Positions 8,716 to 17,500 of a DNA stretch of 41,526 bases are shown here, piece after piece; the stretch's first letter is position 1; every line of letters begins with the position of its first letter. The notes beneath the pieces were generated by a model that was not told where the DNA came from, did not search any database, and was given only the letters and a program-made list of their open reading frames with translations. Source of the DNA: Bacteroidetes bacterium HGW-Bacteroidetes-8 (GTDB lineage: Bacteria; Bacteroidota; Bacteroidia; Bacteroidales; UBA932). Position numbers and translations under genes: made by a program. The stretch is taken from positions 1-41,526 of the forward strand of contig PHCZ01000012.1 of assembly GCA_002840895.1 (NCBI GenBank). Direction: 5' to 3'.

Positions 8716-10836
8716 ATGAAGAGATTTATCCTTTCGTTATTTGTTATTCTGCTGTTTGTTGGCAAACTTGCTGCCGATGAGGGTATGTGGCTGCCTATGC
8801 TTATAAAGGAGCGTATTCCCGATATGCAAAAAAATGGGTTCAGACTCACAGCAGAAGATCTTTACAGTATAAACAGAGCATCACTTAAAGACGCAATTGT
8901 ACACTTTGGAAGTGGATGCACAGGAGAGCTGATCTCATCTAAAGGACTGATTATAACAAATCATCACTGCGGTTTCTCACAGATACAGTCTCATAGCTCT
9001 GTAGAAAATGACTATCTCAGAGATGGTTTTTGGGCGATGTCGATGAGTGCAGAGCTTCCCAACAGTGGTCTCTCTGTAAGATTCCTTATAAGAATGGAGG
9101 ATGTAACAGACAAAATTCTAAGTTCTTATAGGTCAAATATGACAGAGGATGAGAGAGTAAAGCTAATAAATGAGAACTCTAATGAGTTATTGAAAGCAGC
9201 AACTGCTAACACACATTACCAGGCCAGAGTGGAGTCTCTTTATTACGGTAATCAATATTTTTTGTTCGTATACGAGACTTTTAACGATGTCAGGCTGGTA
9301 GGTGCACCTCCATCATCAATCGGCAAGTTCGGAGGTGATACCGACAACTGGATGTGGCCCAGACATACGGGTGACTTTTCTCTTTTCAGAATCTACGCAG
9401 GAAAAGACAATAAACCTGCATCCTACTCTAAAGATAATGTTCCATATACTCCAAAGAGATTTTTTACAATCTCTGTTAAAGGTGTAGAAGAGGGAGACTT
9501 TACTTTAGTTTACGGCTATCCGGGAAGAACTCAAAAATACCTTCATTCTCAGGCAGTAAGATATATTACAGAGAAATCAAACCCACATAAAATTAATCTT
9601 AGAACTCTAAGGCTAAACATTCAAAACGAAGAGATGGCAAAAAGCCAGGAGGTGAGAATAAAGTACGCTTCAAAAAATGCATCTGTATCTAACTCCTGGA
9701 AAAAATGGCAGGGAGAGTCCAAAGGGATCGAAAGATTAAAAACCATAGAGGAGAAGATAAAGTTTGAGAAAGAGTTTAATGAATGGGCAAAGGATAAGCC
9801 TGAGTACAGAGGGGTTATTGCAAGATTGGATGAATTATACAGGGAGCTGGAGATCTATGCATTTGCAACAGATTATCATAACGAAGCGATAAGCTCCAAC
9901 GAGATAATACGTCTGGCAGGTACCATAAATACGGCTCTAAAACGTAATTCTAAAATGACACCTTTAGTGAGTGCCGCTAATATTAAATCAATTCTGGATG
10001 GATTTTATAAAGATTATTATCTACCTATAGATAAAAAATCCTTTGTAGCTATTGTTGATCAGTATAGTAAGAACATACAGGCAGAGATGCAACCGCCGCT
10101 TTTTAGAGATATGATTTCAAAGAGAGGAGGCGTAGCAGAGATTGCAGAGTGTCTCTACTCCTCTACTGTTCTTGCCTGTGAAGATAAAGCATACCGCTTT
10201 ATTGAGGCCGGCGTAACAGAGGATAGTTTCGTTAAAGACCCGGCATTTATTCTCTACAATGCATTTAATGATAATTTTATCAATAAAATCAAACCAAGGT
10301 TTGATGAGATTAACTCCGAGATCAATCTGCTTTACAGGACATATATGAGAGGACAGATGGAGTTTAATAAAACAGGAGTCTTCTATCCTGACGCAAATTC
10401 AACTTTAAGAATAACATACGGTGCAGTTAAAGGCTATAAACCCAATGATGCGGTTTACTTCAAACACATCTCTACTCTGGAAGGTATAATGGAGAAAGAT
10501 AATCCTGAGATATATGACTACAATATTCCGCAGAGGTTAAGGGATATCTATTCAAAAAAAGAGTTTGGCAGATGGGAGGTAAACGGAACAGTTCCGGTAT
10601 GTTTTATTGCGACAAACCACACTTCAGGAGGTAACTCAGGAAGTCCTGTTATAAATGCCGATGGCGAACTTGTGGGCATTAACTTTGACAGAGTGTGGGA
10701 AGGAACTATGAGCGATATAGCATATGACCTTCAAATGTGCCGTAACATCTCTTTGGATATCAGGTATGTGCTTTTTGTCATTGACAAAGTAGCAGAGGCA
10801 TCGCATCTTATTGAGGAGATGAATATTGCAGATTAA
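8716..10836 (+). CDS. S46 family dipeptidyl-peptidase, DPP11-like
   Basis: This 706-residue exopeptidase of the chymotrypsin fold removes N-terminal dipeptides in the periplasm, supplying dipeptides to asaccharolytic or proteolytic Bacteroidetes. A signal peptide ends near LAADEG (18-23). The triad can be placed by motif: His84 in TNHHCG, Asp220 in WPRHTGD and Ser641 in GGNSGSP. Eighteen residues after the serine, in NFDRVWEG, lies Arg659. As I recall, the equivalent residue is Arg in DPP11 (Asp/Glu at P1) and Gly in DPP7 (hydrophobic P1), so acidic specificity is inferred. The C-terminus retains the family pattern DIRYVLFVIDK. The gene is monocistronic, ending at a terminator shared with the convergent RRM gene. 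Confidence 0.93.
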   Translation: MKRFILSLFVILLFVGKLAADEGMWLPMLIKERIPDMQKNGFRLTAEDLYSINRASLKDAIVHFGSGCTGELISSKGLIITNHHCGFSQIQSHSSVENDYLRDGFWAMSMSAELPNSGLSVRFLIRMEDVTDKILSSYRSNMTEDERVKLINENSNELLKAATANTHYQARVESLYYGNQYFLFVYETFNDVRLVGAPPSSIGKFGGDTDNWMWPRHTGDFSLFRIYAGKDNKPASYSKDNVPYTPKRFFTISVKGVEEGDFTLVYGYPGRTQKYLHSQAVRYITEKSNPHKINLRTLRLNIQNEEMAKSQEVRIKYASKNASVSNSWKKWQGESKGIERLKTIEEKIKFEKEFNEWAKDKPEYRGVIARLDELYRELEIYAFATDYHNEAISSNEIIRLAGTINTALKRNSKMTPLVSAANIKSILDGFYKDYYLPIDKKSFVAIVDQYSKNIQAEMQPPLFRDMISKRGGVAEIAECLYSSTVLACEDKAYRFIEAGVTEDSFVKDPAFILYNAFNDNFINKIKPRFDEINSEINLLYRTYMRGQMEFNKTGVFYPDANSTLRITYGAVKGYKPNDAVYFKHISTLEGIMEKDNPEIYDYNIPQRLRDIYSKKEFGRWEVNGTVPVCFIATNHTSGGNSGSPVINADGELVGINFDRVWEGTMSDIAYDLQMCRNISLDIRYVLFVIDKVAEASHLIEEMNIAD

Positions 10837-10870
10837 TCACGAGTCGAAGTTATTGACCGCATATTATATA

Positions 10871-10903
10871 AAAAAAGAGGGTGGCCATTTGGTCATCCTC
10901 TTT
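10871..10903. terminator. Bidirectional terminator between the S46 peptidase and RRM genes
   Basis: A 13-bp stem (AAAGAGGGTGGCC with GGTCATCCTCTTT, some G-T pairs) closes an ATTT loop. On the minus strand it is followed by an unbroken T tract, serving the RRM gene that ends at 10926. On the plus strand the T tract is short, but the hairpin lies 37 bases after the peptidase stop. Confidence 0.75.
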
Positions 10904-10925
10904 AAATATATGATTAAAATCAATA

Positions 10926-11183
10926 CTAATACTCCCTGGCAGGGCGATCATTTGCCTGAGCTACACTTATAGTGCGGCCCATATGATCGGTACCGTTAAG
11001 AGCTTCGATAGCTGCGTTACCCTCAGTATCGTTTGGCATCTCTACGAAACCATAGCCTTTTGACCGGCGGGTATCACGATTGATAATAATTCTGGCTGAA
11101 GTAACTTCGCCATAAGGTGCAAACAGTTCGGCTAGATCCTCTTTCTTAGCACGGAAACTTAGACTTGAAACAAAGATGTTCAT
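10926..11183 (-). CDS. Single-RRM RNA-binding protein
   Basis: This 85-residue protein is almost entirely one RNA recognition motif. RNP2 is IFVSSL (3-8) and RNP1 is KGYGFVEM (42-49), in the beta-alpha-beta-beta-alpha-beta arrangement. The aromatic residues Phe4, Tyr44 and Phe46 that stack on RNA are present. After the domain only a short polar tail remains. Such small RRM proteins are common in Bacteroidetes and probably act as general RNA chaperones or post-transcriptional regulators; the targets are not known from sequence. It has its own promoter and terminator. Confidence 0.93.
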   Translation of the reverse strand: MNIFVSSLSFRAKKEDLAELFAPYGEVTSARIIINRDTRRSKGYGFVEMPNDTEGNAAIEALNGTDHMGRTISVAQANDRPAREY

Positions 11184-11227
11184 ATGAACGGAAATAAAAA
11201 GTTTAAAATATAGGTTAATTAACTACA

Positions 11228-11257
11228 CAAAGGTATACAAAATAATTACATACCAAA
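11228..11257 (-). promoter_or_regulatory. Promoter of the RRM gene
   Basis: On the minus strand TTTG (11257-11254) is followed after 18 bases by TACCTTTG (11235-11228), a perfect -7 box. The spacing is one base shorter than usual. The ATG at 11183 leaves a leader of about 40 bases. I see nothing else in the spacer towards the PurF-like gene. Confidence 0.6.
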
Positions 11258-11284
11258 ATTTAATGATAGTGGTCACTAATCTAG

Positions 11285-12694
11285 TTAATCTTCGTATCCC
11301 GTACCGTCAAAACAGTGTGTGCAAATAGAGCTCTTGGGTAGCCCTATAGCTTTAACCAATGTCTCTATACTATTGAATTTAAGGCTGGAAAGACCCAGTT
11401 CGTCACGTATGAATTCTGTCATTCTGGTATACTCTTCGGTTGATGCATCAGAATATTTCTTAAGATTAACATCGTGTGCGCCCTCTTTTTGCAGAATGTA
11501 TCTTCTCGTTATGAGTTCAAGAGGTGATCTTGATGCAGAGAAGTTGAGGAAATCGCAAGGATATACCAGTGGAGGGCAGCTTATGCGGATATGGATCTCT
11601 TTGGCACCAAAACTTATCAAAGTCTGAGCATTATCTTTAAGTTGGGTTCCCCTTACAATAGAGTCGTCGCAAAATGCAATTCTCTTCTCCCTTAGCAGAC
11701 TCTTATTGGGAATCAATTTCATTTTTGCAACCAGGTCGCGGATAGATTGATTAGAGGGCATAAAGCTCCTTGGCCAGGTTGGGGTATATTTTACAATAGC
11801 ATTTCTGAATGGGATTTTTTTGCCGGCTGCAAACCCGATTGCCATACAGGTGCCGGAATCCGGAATTGCAGAAGAGACATCTAGTGGAGTATCATCTTTT
11901 TCACCCAGAGAGTGTCCCAGGGCAAACCTTACATCGTCCACGTTTATCTTCTCATAAGAGCTGGTAGGGTAGCCATAATATATCCATAGGAATGAACATA
12001 TGTGAAGCCTCTTTTTAGCAGGAGAGAGTTGTTCATATCCCTTATCGGTTACTTTTACCACCTCTCCGGCCCCTATACAATACTCCTCTTCATAACCAAG
12101 GTTAGAAAAACTGCAGGTTTCTGAGGCTATTGCAAAAGAGCCATCCTTCTTTCCCAAAATAAGAGGTGTTCTTCCATATCTGTCTCTGCTTGCCAATATT
12201 CCGTTCTCAGTAAGCAATAAAAAGGAGCAAGACCCTTTGATCTTACTCTGTGCAATCTCAATACCTTCAAGAAAACTTTTCCCCCCGGTTATTAGTAGAG
12301 CGGTCAGCTCTGTGGGATTTGTAGATCCTGAACTTAACTCAGTAAAGTTCCGGCCGGAGTTGAGCAACTCTCTCTCTAACTCTGCAATATTATTGATTTT
12401 ACCAACAGTTACTATTGCAAATTTTCCAAGGTGTGAGTTAAGTATTATTGGCTGAGGATCTGTATCGCTAATCACTCCTATACCCGAAAAGCCGTCAAAT
12501 TTCTTTAGATCATCCTCAAATTTTGCTCTGAAATGGGAGTTTTCCAGATTATGAATTGTTCTGGCAAAGTTCCCGTTGATATTGAGAGAGGCCATGCCGC
12601 CTCTCCTTGTCCCTAAATGGGAGTGGTAATCTGTTCCGTAAAAAAGGTCTGTAATGCAATTTTGTTTGGAGATTACTCCAAAAAGGCCGCCCAT
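11285..12694 (-). CDS. PurF-like amidophosphoribosyltransferase paralogue lacking the N-terminal cysteine
   Basis: This 469-residue protein has the two-domain layout of glutamine PRPP amidotransferase, which makes phosphoribosylamine in purine synthesis. The PRTase domain has the PRPP loop CDDSIVRGTQ. The cysteines that hold a 4Fe-4S cluster in Bacillus-type PurF seem conserved: one in HICSFLW, one in YPCDF and two in CTHCF (458, 461). However, the N-terminus reads Met-Gly-Gly-Leu-Phe-Gly where active enzymes have a Cys after the Met, and no alternative start gives an N-terminal Cys. Glutaminase activity is therefore probably lost. It may use ammonia or act in another role, with a canonical purF elsewhere. 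I chose the ATG at 12694 because MGGLFG matches the family start; the frame is open to 12742. The gene is divergent from an EamA permease. Confidence 0.85.
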   Translation of the reverse strand: MGGLFGVISKQNCITDLFYGTDYHSHLGTRRGGMASLNINGNFARTIHNLENSHFRAKFEDDLKKFDGFSGIGVISDTDPQPIILNSHLGKFAIVTVGKINNIAELERELLNSGRNFTELSSGSTNPTELTALLITGGKSFLEGIEIAQSKIKGSCSFLLLTENGILASRDRYGRTPLILGKKDGSFAIASETCSFSNLGYEEEYCIGAGEVVKVTDKGYEQLSPAKKRLHICSFLWIYYGYPTSSYEKINVDDVRFALGHSLGEKDDTPLDVSSAIPDSGTCMAIGFAAGKKIPFRNAIVKYTPTWPRSFMPSNQSIRDLVAKMKLIPNKSLLREKRIAFCDDSIVRGTQLKDNAQTLISFGAKEIHIRISCPPLVYPCDFLNFSASRSPLELITRRYILQKEGAHDVNLKKYSDASTEEYTRMTEFIRDELGLSSLKFNSIETLVKAIGLPKSSICTHCFDGTGYED

Positions 12695-12721
12695 AGTAAT
12701 TGATAATTTGAAAGTAGGCCA

Positions 12722-12751
12722 CAAAAGTATAATAAATTCCATATACCTTTA
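12722..12751. promoter_or_regulatory. Divergent -7-like elements between the PurF-like and EamA genes
   Basis: The minus strand has TACTTTTG (12729-12722), a full TAnnTTTG match, about 28 bases from the PurF-like start. The plus strand has TACCTTTA (12744-12751), one mismatch, close to the permease start. No upstream TTTG lies at the proper distance for either. Confidence 0.3.
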
Positions 12752-12760
12752 CGCAATATT

Positions 12761-13651
12761 ATGAACATAATAGTTATGCAGAACATTATTTACCTGATAA
12801 TCCATATTTTATTTGCCCTGGGGCTGTTCATATCTCTGAAACTTATCAATGTTAAGAACCTGAACAAATTTCAAACTATATCCGTAAACTATTTAATAGC
12901 AGTTGTTTTTACACTCACAGACCTTGCCTTTACCAACTCAGAATGGGAATACTCAACAAAGTTGATTATACCCTCTTTTACAGTTGGGCTGCTTTTTATC
13001 ACAAGTTTTGTTGTAATAATCTATTCAACACAAAAAGTGGGAATAGGTCTCACCACCTCTCTCAACAAAATGTCTGTAGTAATTCCGGTCACTGTTGGAG
13101 TTATATATCTTGGGCAAAACAGTGACATTCTTTTCAAAATCGGGGGTATTATTCTCGCACTTATTTCATTCTTCCTTATCCTCTATAAAAAACCTGCAGA
13201 GAGAGTTAAAGGGGCATTTATACTCCCTTTTCTTGTCTTTCTCCTCCCTGGAATTAACGACACATCTATGGAACTTACCAAAACATATATTATATCGGAC
13301 CCTGCAGATGGTGAGTTGTTCCTTTTTGGGGTATTCTTAACAGCTCTGTTTTTTAGTATAATTTTAGTCTTTGCAGATTTTAAAAAACGCACCAATAAGG
13401 TTGCATTCCGTTACGAAACACTTCTGTTCGGAGGTGCTTTAGGGCTTTTTAACTTTTTGACCTCCAAGATGCTGCTAATTAATGTGGGAAGAATGGGAGG
13501 GTCGATTGTTTTTCCTGTTCACAACGCATCTGTTGTGATGCTTACTGCCCTTATCGGAGTCTTCTTTTTCAAAGAGAGTTTTTCCAAAAGACAGTGGTTG
13601 GGTGTGCTATTGGCAATAGTTGCCGTATTTATGATAGCAAGTACACTATAA
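12761..13651 (+). CDS. EamA/DMT-family permease
   Basis: This 296-residue integral membrane protein has about ten hydrophobic helices, in two halves of roughly five. It fits the drug/metabolite transporter (EamA) fold. Near the end of the first half is LTTSLNKMSVVIPVTVGVIYLG, and the second half ends with the typical MLTALIGVFFFKESFSKRQW followed by a final helix. The substrate cannot be read from sequence. The ATG at 12761 is used; an in-frame ATG at 12776 is also possible. The last 23 bases overlap the convergent comEC-like gene, so no terminator lies between them. Confidence 0.8.
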   Translation: MNIIVMQNIIYLIIHILFALGLFISLKLINVKNLNKFQTISVNYLIAVVFTLTDLAFTNSEWEYSTKLIIPSFTVGLLFITSFVVIIYSTQKVGIGLTTSLNKMSVVIPVTVGVIYLGQNSDILFKIGGIILALISFFLILYKKPAERVKGAFILPFLVFLLPGINDTSMELTKTYIISDPADGELFLFGVFLTALFFSIILVFADFKKRTNKVAFRYETLLFGGALGLFNFLTSKMLLINVGRMGGSIVFPVHNASVVMLTALIGVFFFKESFSKRQWLGVLLAIVAVFMIASTL

Positions 13652-15224
13652 CTGCATTTATTATCAACCCTGCACAGATATATCTTTTCCGGCCTCTCTT
13701 CAGCCCAAAATCTACGAAAAGGACCAGAATCAGTGCAATGATAATTAATCTAAATTCCGCATTTATATCTATATCTACTCTCGAGTATGGGAGAGATTCT
13801 ACTCTTGCAGCTATATAATATATTGTTTTAGCAGTAATTTCAAGAGCCTTAAAAAGAGTGCTATATCCAAATCCGGTTAACCATAATATTGCAGCACAGC
13901 AGCTGAGGTAGATTATAATTGCCGAGAGTGGCATTAGTAAGATATTTGCTATCAGAAAGTAGAGCGGGAAAAAGCCGAAAATTGAGATAGAGATTAGGGA
14001 TGTTCCTATTTGACAAGCAATTGAAATTGAGATAACTCCCCAAATCCACCTCACGACCTTATTATCCGAAGGAACTAAATTGTCAATTTTAGGATTAATA
14101 AAGATAATTGAGAGAAATGCTGCATAGGAGAGCTGAAAACCAAGCTCATAAAGTGATTCAGGAGAGAATAGAGTAATTAATAGAGCAGAGGCACTTAACG
14201 AATTCAATGAGAGTGGAGATCTGCCTATCAGTCGGTAGATAGTAAGCATAGTGATCATAATAACAGCTCTTATGGAAGATGCAGAGAACCCTGCAATTGC
14301 GCAGTAGATCCAAAGAATAGATATTATTATAATACTCCTCAGGATTTTAAGCAGGAGTCTGTTTCCCATAAAAGATAGTGCGAAAGAGAAGAAGATAAAA
14401 AGAAAGCCGGCGTGCAGACCAGATACTGCCATAAGATGCATTGTCCCGGATGATATAAATGCATCTTTTGACTCTCGGTCTAAATAACTCTTATCGCCTG
14501 TTGTTATGGCTATTATCATATCTGCCCACTCCTGATTACCAGCCAATAGTCGTATCTCTTTTATGAATAGAGCCATTTTGTGTTTGAGATGGAGAGCTGC
14601 TGATTTCGCTTTTGGTTTTACAACTTTGAAAGTACCCTCTTTTAAGAAGCCTTGTGAGAAGATTCTCAACTTCATATAGTACCCCTTTCTGTCAAAATGA
14701 CTTTTATCTGGAGTGGTTATCTCACTGAGCCGGATTTGAGTAATAATTGTGTCACCGATTTTAAAAATTTCACCCTTTAGTTTTTTATCTAGATATAGCA
14801 AAACGCCCTCATTATATTCAGGAGAAAAACAGTGTGATGTTGAATAATTTCTGTTTATCTTTATATCGCTTTTTACAACCAATTTTATCTCTGTTATCCC
14901 CTCCTTTTTAAGAAGATTGCTGTAGAGGTTTTTTTTGGCGTAGGGGCTCTGTGATATATTGAAATTTCCTGCTGCAAAAAGTGAGGCTCCCAGCATTATT
15001 TTTAGAAAAATATCAAGATTTTTAACTCTTTTGTAAAAATTAAGATAGTAAGCCGTGAGAGTGATTATTATAGATATAACCGAGAGATAGAGAAAAAAGT
15101 GAGGTTCATAACTTTGGGAATTTCCGAAAATTATGCCAGATAAGTAGCAGAGTGAGTATATAAACAAAGGAGAGCTATCTGCATAGCCGGTTTTACTGAA
15201 ATTTGTCTCTCTCTCCCTATCCAT
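13629..15224 (-). CDS. ComEC/Rec2-family membrane protein
   Basis: This 531-residue polytopic protein of the ComEC/Rec2 family forms, in competent bacteria, the inner-membrane channel for single-stranded DNA uptake. Two or three N-terminal helices lead to a soluble OB-like domain (about 105-215). The competence membrane domain follows, with the family motif MHLMAVSGLHAG and about eight helices. Unlike long ComEC proteins of about 750 residues, it stops after the membrane domain, so there is no C-terminal metallo-beta-lactamase domain. I recall short forms of this kind in Bacteroidetes. I chose the ATG at 15224; the frame extends to a TTG at 15233. It overlaps the convergent permease by 23 bases. 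Confidence 0.85.
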   Translation of the reverse strand: MDRERETNFSKTGYADSSPLFIYSLCYLSGIIFGNSQSYEPHFFLYLSVISIIITLTAYYLNFYKRVKNLDIFLKIMLGASLFAAGNFNISQSPYAKKNLYSNLLKKEGITEIKLVVKSDIKINRNYSTSHCFSPEYNEGVLLYLDKKLKGEIFKIGDTIITQIRLSEITTPDKSHFDRKGYYMKLRIFSQGFLKEGTFKVVKPKAKSAALHLKHKMALFIKEIRLLAGNQEWADMIIAITTGDKSYLDRESKDAFISSGTMHLMAVSGLHAGFLFIFFSFALSFMGNRLLLKILRSIIIISILWIYCAIAGFSASSIRAVIMITMLTIYRLIGRSPLSLNSLSASALLITLFSPESLYELGFQLSYAAFLSIIFINPKIDNLVPSDNKVVRWIWGVISISIACQIGTSLISISIFGFFPLYFLIANILLMPLSAIIIYLSCCAAILWLTGFGYSTLFKALEITAKTIYYIAARVESLPYSRVDIDINAEFRLIIIALILVLFVDFGLKRGRKRYICAGLIINAVIVYLLS

Positions 15225-15290
15225 CGCCCACAAATTTTGTATAAAAATAACAATTTATTCTAAATTGCTAATGAAAAGAGCTTTTTTTAT

Positions 15291-15311
15291 TACATTTGCA
15301 GGATATATTTG
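15291..15311 (+). promoter_or_regulatory. Candidate promoter region of the ackA-ptb-buk unit
   Basis: Two perfect TAnnTTTG boxes lie in tandem, TACATTTG (15291-15298) and TATATTTG (15304-15311), upstream of the ackA ATG at 15353. Neither has an ideal TTTG -33 box; the first has a TTG at 15265-15267, a few bases too far. The surrounding DNA is very AT-rich. Confidence 0.45.
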
Positions 15312-15352
15312 CCTTAATTTTGTCAATTTTTAATTAAATAATAAATTTTTAT

Positions 15353-16561
15353 ATGGTTATATTGGTTTTGAACTGCGGAAGCTCTTCTATCAAGTATCAG
15401 GTTCTTGATATGAAAACAACTTCGGACTACAATCTTCTGGCAAAGGGTATCGTTGAAAGAATTGGTCTGGAGACAGGCGTTCTCTCCCACAGGGTAAGTG
15501 GAAAGGATAAATATGAGACTGAGTCTCCTATCCCAAATCACACCGAGGGAATAAAAAAAGTACTTGATATTCTCATCAATAAAGAGTTGGGAGTTCTTAA
15601 TTCTCTCTCGGATATTGAAGCTGTCGGGCATAGGGTTGCACACGGAGGCGAATTCTTTAAAGCCAGCAGTCTTGTTGATGAATCTGTAATAGAAGGTATT
15701 GAGAAATTATGTGAACTGGCTCCGCTTCACAACCCTGCAAACTTGCTTGGAATTTTTGCCATCCAGACACTGATGCCTCAGACTCCTCAGGTGGCTGTTT
15801 TTGACACCTCATTTCACCAGACAATGCCCAATTTTGCATTTATGTATGCACTGCCATATGAGTACTATACAAAGTACAAGATCAGGCGTTATGGTTTCCA
15901 CGGAACCAGTCACAAATTTGTAGGCAAAAAGGCTTGCGATTTAGCAGGGTTGGATTTTGAAAACTCAAAAGTGATAACCTGCCACCTTGGAAACGGTAGC
16001 TCTATTACAGCTATTAAGAACGGTAAGTCCGTAGACACCTCTATGGGATTTACTCCTCTTGAGGGTATTATAATGGGCACAAGAAGCGGAGATATTGACG
16101 CAGGGATTGTTACATTTATTCAGGAGAAAGAGGGGCTCGATGCAGCAGGTATAAACTCTCTTCTAAATAAGAAAAGCGGGTTCATTGGTATTTTCGGAGA
16201 GTCCTCAGACGCAAGGGATATTGAGAAGGCAGCTGCAAATAATAATGAGAGGGCAAAGCTTGTTCTGGATATGCTTAATTACAGAGTACTTAAATATATC
16301 GGTGCATATACCGCTGCTATGGGTGGGGTTGATATGATTGTCTTCACAGGGGGTATTGGTGAAAATGACCCTCATATCAGGGAGATGGTAGGCTCACACC
16401 TAGGATATATGGGGATGAATTTCGATTATCAGGCAAATAAAGGTGTGCGAGGCAAGGATGTTATTTTATCTACTCCGGATTCAAAAGTTAAGATGGCTAC
16501 AGTTACCACTAACGAAGAGCTTGTAATCGCTCAGGATACAATGCTGATACTTTCAAAATAA
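15353..16561 (+). CDS. ackA: Acetate kinase
   Basis: Cytoplasmic kinase interconverting acetyl-phosphate + ADP and acetate + ATP, the ATP-yielding step of acetate fermentation. The 402-residue length is standard. The ASKHA-fold motifs are all present: LNCGSSSIKY (6-15), Arg94 in GHRVAHGG, Asp151 in FDTSFHQTMP, His183 in YGFHGTSH, the phosphate loop CHLGNGSSITA, Arg244 in MGTRSGDID and VFTGGIGEND near the end. The next gene starts 30 bases downstream and encodes a phosphotransacylase, so a shared transcript is likely. Its substrate could be broader than acetate, given the neighbouring butyrate kinase. Confidence 0.97.
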   Translation: MVILVLNCGSSSIKYQVLDMKTTSDYNLLAKGIVERIGLETGVLSHRVSGKDKYETESPIPNHTEGIKKVLDILINKELGVLNSLSDIEAVGHRVAHGGEFFKASSLVDESVIEGIEKLCELAPLHNPANLLGIFAIQTLMPQTPQVAVFDTSFHQTMPNFAFMYALPYEYYTKYKIRRYGFHGTSHKFVGKKACDLAGLDFENSKVITCHLGNGSSITAIKNGKSVDTSMGFTPLEGIIMGTRSGDIDAGIVTFIQEKEGLDAAGINSLLNKKSGFIGIFGESSDARDIEKAAANNNERAKLVLDMLNYRVLKYIGAYTAAMGGVDMIVFTGGIGENDPHIREMVGSHLGYMGMNFDYQANKGVRGKDVILSTPDSKVKMATVTTNEELVIAQDTMLILSK

Positions 16562-16591
16562 ATGAACTATAACTGAAACAGATTAAGATTT

Positions 16592-17497
16592 ATGATAACA
16601 ACATTTGAACAGATTTTTGAGACATTAAGATCAAAACCAAAAAAGAGACTGGTTGCTGCCTGGGCAGTAGATGACCACACAATAAATGCTGCCAGACTAG
16701 CAATTGAGGCCGGCATTGTAGAGGCGACACTGGTAGGAGATGAAAAACTTATTCGTCAGGTTTGTGAACACGAAAAGATAGATCCCTCTATTTTTAAAAT
16801 CGTCGCAATAGATGATGAGATTAAAGCAGTATCTGCAGCCGTAGATATTATTAATGCAGGAGAGGGGGATATTCTTATGAAGGGGCTCTGCAGTACAGAT
16901 AAATATATGAGGGCAATACTTAATAAGGAGAGAGGTCTGCTTCCTGCTAAAGCTGTTCTGAGCCACGTAACAGTGTTGTCAAATCCTCAGTATCATAAGC
17001 TTTTAATAATGGGTGACATTGCAGTTATACCGGCACCGGATCTTACTCAAAAAATTGCTATTACAAATTATGTAGTAAAGACAGCACACGCAATAGGTAT
17101 AGCTAAACCTAAAGTTGCACTTATCGCTGCTACAGAGCAGATGATGCCAGCGATGCCGGCCTGTGTAGATGCTGCTATTATCTCAAAGATGGCAGATAGA
17201 GGCCAGATATCGGGATGTCTTGTGGATGGACCTCTTGCTTTGGATGTAGCACTCTCGGCAGAGGCTGTTGCTGTAAAAAAACTTGTAAGCAGCGTGGCAG
17301 GAGATGCAGATTGTCTTGTTTTTCCTAATATTGAATCTGCCAATGTCTTTTATAAAGTTAACACTCAGCTTTGCGTTGGTGCTAAACAGGCAGCAATTGT
17401 TGCAGGAGCCAAGGCTCCTTGTGTCCTCTCAAGCAGGGCAGATAGCATAGATACAAAACTTAACTCTATTGCATTAGCTGCTTTAACAGCAAAATAG
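16592..17497 (+). CDS. ptb: Phosphate butyryltransferase-type phosphotransacylase
   Basis: This 301-residue PTA/PTB-family enzyme transfers an acyl group between CoA and phosphate (acyl-CoA + Pi to acyl-phosphate + CoA). The length and single-domain form fit phosphate butyryltransferases rather than the longer phosphate acetyltransferases. Recognisable segments include GDILMKGLCSTDKYMRAILN, GLLPAKAVLSHVTVL, VIPAPDLTQKIAI and CLVDGPLALDVALS. The position directly before butyrate kinase (3-base gap) supports a butyryl or branched-chain acyl substrate. Because ackA is upstream, some acetyl-CoA activity cannot be excluded. Confidence 0.9.
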   Translation: MITTFEQIFETLRSKPKKRLVAAWAVDDHTINAARLAIEAGIVEATLVGDEKLIRQVCEHEKIDPSIFKIVAIDDEIKAVSAAVDIINAGEGDILMKGLCSTDKYMRAILNKERGLLPAKAVLSHVTVLSNPQYHKLLIMGDIAVIPAPDLTQKIAITNYVVKTAHAIGIAKPKVALIAATEQMMPAMPACVDAAIISKMADRGQISGCLVDGPLALDVALSAEAVAVKKLVSSVAGDADCLVFPNIESANVFYKVNTQLCVGAKQAAIVAGAKAPCVLSSRADSIDTKLNSIALAALTAK

Positions 17498-17500
17498 TAT

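Noticed and set aside
11268-11279. Short inverted repeat TAGTG-GT-CACTA as an operator
   Set aside because: Only five base pairs with a two-base loop, not positioned at a promoter, and common by chance in AT-rich spacers.
12761-13651. The two EamA permeases (12761 and 38200) as a recent duplication
   Set aside because: They share only the general fold; the visible motifs and flanks differ, so independent family members are more likely.
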